Shown here: positions 17,053-26,951 of the stretch, in pieces | Layout of the letters: every line of letters begins with the position of its first letter | How positions within the stretch are numbered: the first letter of the stretch is position 1 | Assembly (NCBI RefSeq): GCF_013340285.1 | Contig: NZ_BLVO01000001.1 | Coordinates: 1-64,000, forward strand | DNA length: 64,000 nt | Reading direction: 5' to 3' | Source of the DNA: Desulfovibrio subterraneus | GTDB lineage: Bacteria > Desulfobacterota > Desulfovibrionia > Desulfovibrionales > Desulfovibrionaceae | Position numbers and translations under genes: made by a program | Notes under the pieces: model-generated | Database searches by the model: none | The model's input: the letters and a program-made list of their open reading frames with translations, nothing else | Told to the model about the DNA's origin: nothing

Positions 17053-17371
17053 TTATTGCCTCGCAAGCGCAAGCCCCTCCCCTCTCCTTCTTCTTGAGAT
17101 CTCACGTCACTTCAGTTGATTGCCAGCTTCCAGATGGTATCTTTGGCAACAACGACCACCGGTCCGTATCCCTTTGCTGTCGAGGGTACGGCTGGGGTGG
17201 TAGCCCCGCGATGACATCCGAGACGATTGCAAAGGGACACGGCACATATACTTTGTGGCTTACCGACACAGTTCAGCCGCCCTTCCCCCTGCCAGCATAC
17301 GAAGCGTATGCAATCGGCATGTTCGTTCAGGGAAAGCCCCCTTCGAAAAAGTGAATGAATTCTGAATCTCC

Positions 17372-17408
17372 AAAAAGAAAAAGCCGGAAGCTGAGCGCTT
17401 CCGGCTTT
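17372..17408 (-). terminator. terminator after the 17431-17931 gene
   Basis: Stem AAAGCCGGAAG / CTTCCGGCTTT (17380-17408). On the minus strand it is followed by TTTTTCTTTTTG. Confidence 0.85.
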
Positions 17409-17430
17409 GAAGATCAAATGAAAATCCCGA

Positions 17431-17931
17431 CTACTGCTCAAGATTGCTGTCAGGCTGGGAAGAACGGCTCATGGCATCGCGCAGCTCTTCAACATGCGCC
17501 CGCACCTTGTCAGACTTCTTCCACTCTTCATACAGCGTCTTCCAGGTGTTGAAGTCGAGGAAGCTCTTGTCGAGCTGCTCTTCGTGCGACTGCACCCAGG
17601 TGCCGAAAAGATGCATTTCAAACTGGAAGGTCTGGCTGTCAAACACGCGGCCGCCCATGCCTGCCTTGATCACACTGCCTTCAACTTCGCTGGAAATGAA
17701 GTTGCACACGGCCATGCGGGAGGTCTCGGGGGTCACTTCCTTGTCGTTCATATCCTCAACCAGCGCAAACAGCGCAGGGTGGTTTTCGCGAATACGCATC
17801 TGCCCCTGTTCGGGCACGCGAATGAAAAGCTTCTCGCCATCTTCGGCGATGAAATAGAAACGCAGCCAGTTTTCAAACATCAATACTTCGCTGATGGTTT
17901 CAACGGCTTTTCCGAATTCGGTTGCGGCCAT
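17431..17931 (-). CDS. conserved-looking protein of unknown function
   Basis: A 166-residue soluble, mixed-charge protein with no signal peptide or membrane segment. It has good codon structure, an upstream AAGGAGG about 9 bases before the ATG and its own terminator, so it is a real gene. I do not recognise the family. The residues NWLRFYFIAEDGEKLFIRVPE near the N-terminus suggest a beta-rich start, here described by its ends NWLRF and IRVPE; the rest is helical with several conserved-looking aromatic residues. No neighbour suggests a role. Confidence 0.8.
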   Translation of the reverse strand: MAATEFGKAVETISEVLMFENWLRFYFIAEDGEKLFIRVPEQGQMRIRENHPALFALVEDMNDKEVTPETSRMAVCNFISSEVEGSVIKAGMGGRVFDSQTFQFEMHLFGTWVQSHEEQLDKSFLDFNTWKTLYEEWKKSDKVRAHVEELRDAMSRSSQPDSNLEQ

Positions 17932-18052
17932 GCGGGGCCTCCTTGTATTCCTGTATTGCCGGAAAAGTCCCGACGTGGGTAAATATGGACACAGGATGAG
18001 TGTGCGTCAAGTACCAAATTTCACAATCAGGCCGCAGCCCGCGTAAACAGGG

Positions 18053-18985
18053 CTACTTTGCGTGCAGGTGGCAGCTTACCCTGTGACCGGCTTCCGGCAT
18101 ATCCCACCCCGGCACAACGGTGCGGCAGCGGTCCATGACCTCCAGACAACGGGGATGGAAGGGACACCCCGACGGCGGTGCAAGCGGGCTTGGCAGGTCG
18201 CCATGCAGAGTCTGCCGCTGCCTGCGGGCATCCGGCCCGGGAACGGGCACGGCCATCAGCAGAGCACGGGTGTAGGGATGCAGCGGATTCGCAAACAACG
18301 CGTCTGCATCTGCTTCTTCAACGATGCTGCCGAGATACATCACGGCAATACGGTCGCTGATATGCCCGATAACGGAAAGATCGTGCGAGATAAACAGATA
18401 GGCAAGGTTGAACCGCTTCTGCAATTCACCCAGCAGATTCAGCACCTGCGCCTGCACGGATACGTCGAGCGATGAGACCGGCTCGTCGCAGACCACCAGC
18501 TCGGGCCGCATGATGAGCGCACGGGCCACGGCCACGCGTTGACGCTGGCCGCCGGAAAATTCGTGAGGATACCGTGCATAATGCTCGGCGCGCAGGCCCA
18601 CCAGAGAAAGCATTTCCTCCACGGTGGCGCGACGCTCCGCACTGCTGCCCACGTTGTGGATATCCAGCGCTTCCTGAATGGACTTGCCCACGCTGCGTCG
18701 CGGGTTCAGCGAGGAGACGGGGTCCTGAAACACCATCTGCATTCTGCCTGGCAGGGCCTTCAGAAAGGCATCTTCCCCATGAAAGACAGACTGCCCGTCG
18801 AGCAGAATATCGCCCGATGACGGTTCCAGAAGCCGCACAACCATACGCGCCAAGGTCGATTTACCGCACCCGCTCTCTCCTACCAGTCCCAGCGTCTGCC
18901 CCCGTTCAAGGGAAAGGCTGACGTTATCCACTGCGCGCACTGTCTGCGCCTCGGCGGCAAACATTTGCCTGCGCAGCTTGAACAC
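18053..18985 (-). CDS. oligopeptide/dipeptide ABC transporter ATPase (OppF/DppF type), orphan
   Basis: ATP-binding subunit that should power a peptide or nickel ABC importer. It has Walker A GESGCGKST, Q-loop VFQDPVSSLNP, signature SGGQRQRVAVARAL, Walker B VVCDEPVSSLD and switch HDLS. The C-terminal oligopeptide-type domain has GCPFHPRCLEVMDRC. No permease, binding protein or OppD partner is adjacent. The only standard start is GTG at 18985, which cuts off the normal first beta strand. The frame continues upstream as SSPFLEIRQVSR to an ATT codon at 19024 that sits 6 bases after AAAGGGGA, so true initiation may be at ATT (323 residues) or an ATG may have mutated. Confidence 0.85.
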   Translation of the reverse strand: MFKLRRQMFAAEAQTVRAVDNVSLSLERGQTLGLVGESGCGKSTLARMVVRLLEPSSGDILLDGQSVFHGEDAFLKALPGRMQMVFQDPVSSLNPRRSVGKSIQEALDIHNVGSSAERRATVEEMLSLVGLRAEHYARYPHEFSGGQRQRVAVARALIMRPELVVCDEPVSSLDVSVQAQVLNLLGELQKRFNLAYLFISHDLSVIGHISDRIAVMYLGSIVEEADADALFANPLHPYTRALLMAVPVPGPDARRQRQTLHGDLPSPLAPPSGCPFHPRCLEVMDRCRTVVPGWDMPEAGHRVSCHLHAK

Positions 18986-19250
18986 GCGTGAAACCTGACG
19001 GATTTCGAGAAATGGCGAGCTAATGGCGAATCCCCTTTCTGTTGCTGTTCAAAATACATCTCCGGCAGTGCCGGTTTTCGTGCCGGTTTCTTGCCCGTTT
19101 CGTAGCGGTTGCCGGAATGGCGGCAGATTAGCAGATGCCCCGCCGTTACGCCAGACCCGCATGGGGGTCACATGGCGGCCTGCGCTTATACACACGTTGA
19201 CAGGCGCGCCCATACGGGGCAAAGCAGGGCAAACACTTTTCAGGAATACC

Positions 19251-19538
19251 ATGGCAAAACCGCGTCCCAGAAAACCCCGCCCACCGTTGCCCGCTCCCCG
19301 CTGGTCGAAGATGCTCTACGCAACGCTGGAGCCCAGATACATAGGCATGTTCCGTTTCCTGCTGGAAGCGGAAGATAACCTCGGCTATGCCACTGTTGTG
19401 GATAAGTATGCAGCGGTGCTGAAGATAATCTTCTCTCCGCATCAGGAACGGGAGATGCGCGCCTTTCTGGCGGGCATGCAGCAGACCATTCCCTTTGAGG
19501 TGATGGAACGCCCTGCCGCGCAAACGGAAACTAGATAG
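19251..19538 (+). CDS. DUF4911-like small protein
   Basis: A 95-residue basic-N-terminal protein (MAKPRPRKPRPPLPAPRWSK) followed by a compact domain, MLYATLEPRYIGMFRFLLEA...GYATVVDKYAAVLKIIFSPHQ, that resembles the DUF4911 family. The assignment is from memory of the family and not certain. The start at 19251 has CAGGAA seven bases upstream; the longer upstream frame does not look coding. The last 8 bp overlap the convergent photolyase gene. Function unknown. Confidence 0.65.
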   Translation: MAKPRPRKPRPPLPAPRWSKMLYATLEPRYIGMFRFLLEAEDNLGYATVVDKYAAVLKIIFSPHQEREMRAFLAGMQQTIPFEVMERPAAQTETR

Positions 19539-20970
19539 CGCCCTCTTCCCGCATCCGGCGCTCCAGCACGCCCATGCGGAACACATAGTGATCCACGTCG
19601 AACTTGCGACGCGCCCCCGCGTAATTCATATAGCGCACCATCCCGAACACGGGACGCTCCTGCCACGGCCTGTCGTGCACCCCGCCCATGGACCACGCAA
19701 CCCCTGTGTAGCCGTTTGAATCACGCCCGTCGATGAAGTAACGGTCGTTCAGCCATATGGCATGGCGCACGGCATCCTCAGGCGAGGCGCTCCACTCCAG
19801 AATCTTCTTTGCCCAATACATGCGCAGGTAGCCGTGCATGGTCCCTGTCAGGCGCATCTCGCTCTGCGCGGCATTCCACAGCGGATCATGCGTCTTGCCT
19901 GCTTCCAGCGACTGCAGATCATACACATAGTCGCGCCCATCGTTCCGGTGCTTGTCCAGCGTACGCTGCGCCCAGTCGGGGAAGGCGTTCCAGCTGTCGT
20001 ATTCCTGCATATGCAGACAGAAGTTATCGGCAAGTTCACGGCGCACAACAAGCTCTTCAAGAAAGGATTCCCGCGCTTCGGCAGGCGCAACCGACCGCCG
20101 TGCTCCGTTACGGGCAAGGGTATCAAGCACCACCCGCTGTGCGGATATCATGCCGAAATGCAGATAGGGAGAAAGGCCGGAAAGGGCGGCAACGTTCGGG
20201 TCGTTGCGCTTTTCGTACAAGGCCATCCGTTCCGTTAAAAAACGATGCAGAACAACACCGGCTGCATCCTCCCCAGGTTCCGGCCCGAAGGGGGCCGGCA
20301 CTTCAGGCACGGTTCTGTCCACGCCAAGGCCGTCCCGCAGCGTCTGCCAGTCCACGGCAGGCACCTGCCAGCGCCACGGAACCACATCCGCCGCCAGCTC
20401 TGAAAGCTCGGGCAGGTCGTCCAGATATTCGTCCAGCAGGCGGTGAATCTTGGGGCGTATGGTACGGGCGGCGTATTCCAGCTTGCCGGAAACAACCTGA
20501 CACGGCACCACGTTGCGCGAATCCACTTCGTCCACAGGGCACGGGGCCGCAGCGCACACCGCATGCACCCACGACCTTTTCAGCCGCAGAGGATCAAAAT
20601 CAGTCACGATGAGCGATGCGCTGACGGAACGCGCCAGTTCGGGAATGGCGGTATCCGGTGACTGGCGGATGAGAATGAAGGGAATGCCCAGCGCTGCCAA
20701 TTCGGCGGCGGTTTGTTCCAGCCCGCGCAGCAGAAAGCCGAACTGCCGGATGCACGCCCCGAGAAAGGAAGGAGCCAGGCCGTAGGCAACGGCACACGGC
20801 ACGCCGCGCCGCTTTGCCTCGTCAAGAGCATGGATGAGCGCCCAATTATCACGACAACGGTGCTCCCTGTGCATCCAGTAGAGCACAGGGCCGCCCTGAA
20901 CATCAGATGGCATCCGGGAACGCAGACCCCGGATACGACCCGGATGAACTAGTCCGTGATTTCCTGACAT
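19531..20970 (-). CDS. phr: class II deoxyribodipyrimidine photolyase
   Basis: Light-driven flavoenzyme that splits UV-induced cyclobutane pyrimidine dimers. The 479-residue frame has an N-terminal alpha/beta antenna domain (VLYWMHREHRCRDNWAL). The FAD-binding helical domain carries class II signatures: LSPYLHFGMISAQR, ELVVRRELADNFC, THDPLWNAAQ, MRMYWAKKILEW-like segments and the terminal NDRYFIDGRDSNGYTGVAW region, each described by its core. The ATG at 20970 overlaps the upstream receiver gene by 22 bp but has no clear ribosome site; ATG at 20913 is an alternative giving about 460 residues. Confidence 0.92.
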   Translation of the reverse strand: MSGNHGLVHPGRIRGLRSRMPSDVQGGPVLYWMHREHRCRDNWALIHALDEAKRRGVPCAVAYGLAPSFLGACIRQFGFLLRGLEQTAAELAALGIPFILIRQSPDTAIPELARSVSASLIVTDFDPLRLKRSWVHAVCAAAPCPVDEVDSRNVVPCQVVSGKLEYAARTIRPKIHRLLDEYLDDLPELSELAADVVPWRWQVPAVDWQTLRDGLGVDRTVPEVPAPFGPEPGEDAAGVVLHRFLTERMALYEKRNDPNVAALSGLSPYLHFGMISAQRVVLDTLARNGARRSVAPAEARESFLEELVVRRELADNFCLHMQEYDSWNAFPDWAQRTLDKHRNDGRDYVYDLQSLEAGKTHDPLWNAAQSEMRLTGTMHGYLRMYWAKKILEWSASPEDAVRHAIWLNDRYFIDGRDSNGYTGVAWSMGGVHDRPWQERPVFGMVRYMNYAGARRKFDVDHYVFRMGVLERRMREEGAI

Positions 20971-21761
20971 GCGCTGAGGCTGGCCATGATATCCAGCATT
21001 TCCATGGTCTGGTTGACCCGCCAGTAAAATTCCTCTGCCTCAAAGGGCTTGGTGATGAAGTCGTTGGCTCCATTCTTGAGGAACTGGGCGGAAAGAGTGC
21101 CTGAACCGGCAGCCGAAACGCCGATGATGGCCTTTTTATGCGCCTTGTGGCGGGAGCGAATATTTCTGACGAGTTCAAACCCGTCCATGTGCGGCATGTT
21201 GTAGTCGGTGATGACAAGGCTGATATCCGGATACATTTCCAGCATCTCAAGCGCCTTATCGCCATCATCCGCCTCAAGCACCTGAAACCGCTGCACTTCA
21301 AGAAGGTGCCGCATGTGGGCAAGCGCCATGCGCGAATCATCCACGATGAGCACGGCGGCAAACTGATTTTTGAACACACGCTCCAGACTGTGCATGAGCG
21401 GGTCCATATCCTGAATGCTGCCCTTGAAAAAATAGTCTGCTACATTGCGTTCCAGAAACCGCTTGCGGATGCTCTCGTTGAACGTGGCCGTAAGCACCAC
21501 GGAAGGCACCCCGTGCTCAAGGCACAAGTCCACGGCTTCGCCATCCGGCGCATCGGGCAGGTTCAGGTCAATGACCGCAATAAAAATCTGTTCCCGTGAA
21601 TTTTCAAGGAGATAGCGAGCTTCCTCCATGGTATTGGCGACGACAGTTTCAAACTGAGTCAGGGCTCTGATCTGTTTGGAGATAATCTTGGACTGCACAT
21701 GAGAGTCCTCAATAATCAACACAGTTCTCGGCGCATCGGCCATGGTATAGGTATCGCTCAT
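20949..21761 (-). CDS. double receiver-domain response regulator
   Basis: A 270-residue cytoplasmic signalling protein made of two CheY-like receiver domains and nothing else. REC1 (about 12-128) has IIEDSHVQSK with acidic residues and the likely phospho-acceptor in AVIDLNLPD. REC2 (about 134-260) has LIVDDSRMAL, VITDYNMPHMDG and the conserved FITKPFEAEEF Lys. Similar proteins often carry a GGDEF output after REC2; here the protein simply stops, overlapping the photolyase start. No kinase gene is adjacent. Confidence 0.88.
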   Translation of the reverse strand: MSDTYTMADAPRTVLIIEDSHVQSKIISKQIRALTQFETVVANTMEEARYLLENSREQIFIAVIDLNLPDAPDGEAVDLCLEHGVPSVVLTATFNESIRKRFLERNVADYFFKGSIQDMDPLMHSLERVFKNQFAAVLIVDDSRMALAHMRHLLEVQRFQVLEADDGDKALEMLEMYPDISLVITDYNMPHMDGFELVRNIRSRHKAHKKAIIGVSAAGSGTLSAQFLKNGANDFITKPFEAEEFYWRVNQTMEMLDIMASLSACQEITD

Positions 21762-21928
21762 GCAGGGCCTGTGGAGTCTTGCAGTTCATATCAAATAATA
21801 ATCAGCCACCTTTTCTACTATACACTTGGCAGAATTTGGAGGCAATACAATTCGGGAACACGCAGATTAGCAAGTAGCGCTCTACTCTGCTGCAGCCCGC
21901 CCATTTGCGCACACCAAGGAGGTATTCC

Positions 21929-22183
21929 ATGTCCGCCCGCTTCCCCGCCATAGCTTTCAGGCTGGCTGCCCTTTCCGCACTTGCAGGCAGCCTTTGCCTT
22001 GTGGCTTCAGTGCTCATTGAACCCAGGGTCGATGCGCAGGGCATGTTGCATGAGCCCTTCTTCCTCATCCCACTGGGACTCTTTCTGCTGGCGATAGGCA
22101 TACTGCTCTGCCTGACCGCGTGGCTGACCAGAGCCCGTGTGAGCTGTCAGGACGATCAGATTACGAAGGAAGGGAACGGGTAA
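21929..22183 (+). CDS. small two-helix membrane protein (DUF3955-like)
   Basis: An 84-residue protein with two membrane segments (about 8-28 and 43-66) separated by a short loop, EPRVDAQGMLHEPFFLIPLG. The loop resembles the DUF3955 family pattern in which an E-P-F-F-L-I-P-G core precedes the second helix. A perfect AAGGAGG stands 6 bases before the ATG, so expression is well supported. The longer frame from 21905 ignores this site. Function unknown. Confidence 0.7.
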   Translation: MSARFPAIAFRLAALSALAGSLCLVASVLIEPRVDAQGMLHEPFFLIPLGLFLLAIGILLCLTAWLTRARVSCQDDQITKEGNG

Positions 22184-22291
22184 GCACCCGCAAGCAGCCC
22201 ACGGGCTGTCATTCAGGGAAGAGGAATACAGGAAGTAAGATCGTTCCGGGCAACAGACAGGCCGCCGGGAAGCCCGGTCAGAAAGGACCAG

Positions 22292-23224
22292 TTACCGCCG
22301 TGCGCTGCACAGCAGGGCCACGCGGGTGGCCAGCCAGTCCATGACGATGGCGGGATTCACGTTGTAGACAAGGCTTTCCTGACATTCTGCCAGCACCTCA
22401 TCAACTCTGCGATGCACAAGGCTGTCCACTCCGGCAAACAGGCGGGCCAGCTCGGAATGCACATTGCCGGTAATGGCGGCAACCAGTTCGCGCTGACAGT
22501 ACACCACCACACGCTGGGCAACGCCGTTATCCAGCGAGCTTTTCGAGGCAGTGCGCTGAAACCAGCCCGTACCCGTGCGGGCAAACTCTGCAAGCGCATC
22601 ACCCCATTCTGCGGCCTGCGCTTCCAGCGGGTCGGCCGAAGCCTCTGCCCCGTGCGATTCCGGCCATGCAAGCGTCAGCACCCAGCTGCGCGAAACAAGC
22701 GTGGGCAGCAGGCGCTCGCGCTGCGGGGCCAGCAGGACAAAGCTGGTGCCGGGGCGGGGCTCTTCCAGCGATTTGAGCAGCGCGTTAGCCGCTTCAATCC
22801 CCAGAGACTGCGCCTCGCACAAAATGACCATGCGCTGGCCGTTGTCGCGGGGAGGTTCTCCCAACACGCCGCGCACGGCACGCACATCATCTATCTTTAT
22901 GGATTCCTCGCGGCCGTCCAGAAAGAACATGTCACGATGACGGCAGGCTATCATCTGGGCACAGGCCGAGCAGGCAAGGCAGGGACGCGGACCTTCCGAC
23001 TCGTTCAGCGTGCAGTTGAGAAGCGCCGCCCAGTAAAAACTCATGGCAGCTCGCTCTTCAACGGTGCCGCCTTCCATGAGGAGCACCTGCGGTGGGTTGG
23101 CCGCGAGACGATGCAGAAAGCCCCTTACCCTGGCGTGACGGGACGCCAGGGCAGGGGCCATGATATGTTCGAGTTCCAGCGAGGGACGCGCCGCTGTGTC
23201 GTCCACGGATGTGTGCGAAGACAT
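22292..23224 (-). CDS. holB: DNA polymerase III delta' subunit-like protein
   Basis: Clamp-loader subunit that helps load the sliding clamp at replication forks. The 310-residue protein has a degenerate P-loop region (LLMEGGTVEERAAM, no GK-S/T), consistent with a non-ATPase delta'. It has a zinc module C-x10-C-x2-C-x2-C (NCTLNESEGPRPCLACSAC) and the segments IDDVRAV, ILCEAQSLGIEAANALLKSLEEP and LPTLVSR that define the DnaX/HolB family. It lies 14 bp downstream of purA on the same strand. Confidence 0.87.
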   Translation of the reverse strand: MSSHTSVDDTAARPSLELEHIMAPALASRHARVRGFLHRLAANPPQVLLMEGGTVEERAAMSFYWAALLNCTLNESEGPRPCLACSACAQMIACRHRDMFFLDGREESIKIDDVRAVRGVLGEPPRDNGQRMVILCEAQSLGIEAANALLKSLEEPRPGTSFVLLAPQRERLLPTLVSRSWVLTLAWPESHGAEASADPLEAQAAEWGDALAEFARTGTGWFQRTASKSSLDNGVAQRVVVYCQRELVAAITGNVHSELARLFAGVDSLVHRRVDEVLAECQESLVYNVNPAIVMDWLATRVALLCSARR

Positions 23225-23238
23225 GCGGACAATATCCC

Positions 23239-24859
<1,621 letters not shown>

Positions 24860-26299
24860 ATGACGATGCATATCAAGGTCCGCAGGGTTGAATGGCTTGC
24901 CATTGCCCTGCTCATCAGTCTGCAGGCCACCATGCTTACATGGAGCGCCCGCCAGCCCGAACACGTGAACGGCGTTCCCATCCTGCGGGTCGCCGCTCCC
25001 AAAACAGAGCGGGTTTCCGCCTCCATCTCGCCCTACGGGCCGGGATTCGAGCAGGAACTGCTCGCCCTTTTCGCAGCCGAAAAAGGCTATCACCTCGAAA
25101 TAATTGAAGTAGACTCCCCAGCACAGGCAATGCAGGCCCTTGAGGAAGGGACGGTGCACCTGGTGGTGGGACTCGGCGGCAAGGCTCCGGAATCACTCGC
25201 AAGCCCCATTGTTGCAGGCCCCGCCTACGCCACCTCACGCCCGATTCTGCTGCACAGCTCAAAACGCTACACCCTTCGGGATGAACAGGAAATCTGCGAT
25301 AATCCCATTCTGACGACCCAGCAGCGCTACCTTGCCGACACCCTTTCGGATGCCGCAGAGGGCGTGAACTGTGTGCCGTGGACCAGCAAGGTTGACGGCG
25401 TGCGGGTTACCCCCATTCTGGACACCCTGAATGAAGACCGCGCCCGCTTCGCCCTTGTGGACGACTGGAGCTACAGCCTCTGGCAGCCCTTCTTCCTCAG
25501 TGTAAAGCCCGCCAAGACCATTAACCGTGAAATCAATTACCGCTGGTTCTGGCGCTCGGAATATGAAGACCTGCACAAGGCGCTTACCGCCTTCTGGCAG
25601 GAGCGCGAGCAGGATGGCCAGATTGCGACTCTGCATGAGCGGTATTTCGGCTTCCTCCCGGAAGAGGCCGATTATTATGAGCTGGTGAACCTGTCGGATT
25701 CCATCCGCACGAACCTGCCGCGCTACAGCGACTCCATCCTGAAATACAGCAAAAAGTATGATATAGACCCGCTGCTGCTCGCCGCCGTCATCTATCAGGA
25801 ATCACGCTTCGATGCGGACGCGACCAGCAAGACCGGCGTAAAAGGCCTTATGCAGATCACGCAGAGCACCGCACGCGTGCTGGGTGTGGACAGAAACGAC
25901 CCCAGACAGTCCATCAAGGGCGGGGCCAAGTATCTGAAAATGCTGTGGAGCGAATTCGAGTCCATGGATCTGGACCCGTGGGACCGCTGGTTCTTCACTC
26001 TGGCCAGTTACAACCAGGGGCTGGGACACGTGCAGGACGCCATAAACCTGTCCCGCTCAATGGGCGGCACCGGCCGCACATGGCATGATCTGAAAAAGGT
26101 GCTGCCCCTGCTGGCCTGGGAAAAATATTATTCCCAGACCAAATACGGGTACAGCCGCGGATATGAAGCAGTCCACTATGTGGAAAACATTCGCTACTAC
26201 TATTACATCATGCACGGACTAGTCGGACTCGCGCGGCCGGAAGCTGAGCACCTTGGCACGCTTCTTAGCGCCGTTCCCTCCAGCTGGCCCGTCATCTGA
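24860..26299 (+). CDS. mltF: membrane-bound lytic murein transglycosylase F
   Basis: Outer-membrane or periplasmic enzyme that cleaves peptidoglycan to anhydromuropeptides. The 479-residue protein has an N-terminal hydrophobic segment (about 9-27), an extracellular solute-binding-like domain (about 38-270) and a C-terminal SLT domain. The catalytic Glu is in YQESRFDADATSKTG, followed by GLMQITQSTARVLG and ASYNQGLGHVQDA. The ATG at 24860 follows AAAGGAAG by nine bases. The last 81 bp overlap the convergent gene at 26219-26632, and the first plus-strand terminator lies beyond that gene at 26650-26671. Confidence 0.92.
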   Translation: MTMHIKVRRVEWLAIALLISLQATMLTWSARQPEHVNGVPILRVAAPKTERVSASISPYGPGFEQELLALFAAEKGYHLEIIEVDSPAQAMQALEEGTVHLVVGLGGKAPESLASPIVAGPAYATSRPILLHSSKRYTLRDEQEICDNPILTTQQRYLADTLSDAAEGVNCVPWTSKVDGVRVTPILDTLNEDRARFALVDDWSYSLWQPFFLSVKPAKTINREINYRWFWRSEYEDLHKALTAFWQEREQDGQIATLHERYFGFLPEEADYYELVNLSDSIRTNLPRYSDSILKYSKKYDIDPLLLAAVIYQESRFDADATSKTGVKGLMQITQSTARVLGVDRNDPRQSIKGGAKYLKMLWSEFESMDLDPWDRWFFTLASYNQGLGHVQDAINLSRSMGGTGRTWHDLKKVLPLLAWEKYYSQTKYGYSRGYEAVHYVENIRYYYYIMHGLVGLARPEAEHLGTLLSAVPSSWPVI

Positions 26300-26632
26300 T
26301 GACGAGTTGCCGGACGTATTGCCAGACGCACCGGCGATTGCAATATCCTGTGCAGCACCGCCGGGAGAAGGCACTTCTTCCAGCAGCGTGAAGGAAGACT
26401 GGGGCGGCAGCCCCATGCTGTCAGGCCGGGCAGACTGGGCCCAGTGATGATTGAACAGCTGGTTCTTCCAGCGCACAGCCTGAATGAAAGAGAAGATGAG
26501 CGCAGACTCTTCCCACCGCTTGGTGGGTTCGAACTGCTCCACTTCCTTGGCGTAGCGCTCCCACAGGTTCATCAGGGACGCCTCGTCATAGGCGTTAAGC
26601 TGGGCTGCCAGCTTGCGTAATGCACGTTCCAT
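26219..26632 (-). CDS. unknown protein overlapping mltF tail to tail
   Basis: A 137-residue soluble protein. The N-terminal half (ERALRKLAAQLNAYDEASL...WERYAKEVEQFEP...WEESALIFSFIQAVRWKNQLFN, described by its parts) is helical and looks conserved. The C-terminal half is a low-complexity Gly/Ser/Asp tail (GASGNTSGNSSSDDGPAGG) that ends in basic residues. The ATG at 26632 has GAGG six bases upstream. Its last 27 codons are antisense to the end of mltF, and the tail is exactly the part that overlaps. Family not recognised. Confidence 0.7.
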   Translation of the reverse strand: MERALRKLAAQLNAYDEASLMNLWERYAKEVEQFEPTKRWEESALIFSFIQAVRWKNQLFNHHWAQSARPDSMGLPPQSSFTLLEEVPSPGGAAQDIAIAGASGNTSGNSSSDDGPAGGNGAKKRAKVLSFRPRESD

Positions 26633-26649
26633 TGCGACCTCATATATCA

Positions 26650-26671
26650 GCCCCCGCAAGGGGGCTTTTTT
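26650..26671 (+). terminator. plus-strand terminator beyond the mltF antisense gene
   Basis: Perfect stem GCCCCC / GGGGGC with loop GCAA, followed by TTTTTT. It lies 350 bp past mltF, on the far side of the 26219-26632 gene. Confidence 0.85.
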
Positions 26672-26854
26672 GTATATGTCCATCCCCGCATGGGGAACCA
26701 TTCATACTCCGGCGGGGGCGGCAGCAGCAAAGCGCCATATTTCGGGACCGTGCGGACCGACGCCCGACAAGCCTCTCACTGCGCAAAACCGGCACCCGGC
26801 GCCACCGGCAGTGCGGTAAGGCTACGTTAATCCGCGAAGTGCAGCAAATGAAAA

Positions 26855-26883
26855 TTGCCCGTCGGCAAGGTGTGTGCTATTTT
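26855..26883 (+). promoter_or_regulatory. putative promoter of the AICAR transformylase gene
   Basis: TTGCCC (26855-26860), 17-base spacer, TATTTT (26878-26883); four of six matches at each box. Confidence 0.4.
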
Positions 26884-26951
26884 CTTGCGCCTCGCGCAAG
26901 AGTGACGTGGGCTTTTCATAATTTCGGGACAACCATGGGAGTCGAGACCAG

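Larger units (their letters stand above)
16998..17430. other. intergenic region after trmI, no confident gene
   Basis: Contains the trmI terminator at the left and the terminator of the convergent 17431-17931 gene at the right. Between about 17100 and 17360 the sequence has coding-like patches in more than one frame but no start with a ribosome site and no recognisable family. It may be a decayed gene. Confidence 0.4.
26633..26951. other. upstream region of the AICAR transformylase gene
   Basis: No gene seen. Contains a plus-strand terminator (26650-26671), a small CCCC-GCAT-GGGG hairpin near 26683-26694 and a promoter candidate at 26855-26883. Confidence 0.5.

Noticed and set aside
17112-17180. 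LysM-like string (VVVVAKDTIWKLA) on the minus strand
   Set aside because: Only a dozen residues match, the frame has no plausible start and the rest shows no LysM pattern.
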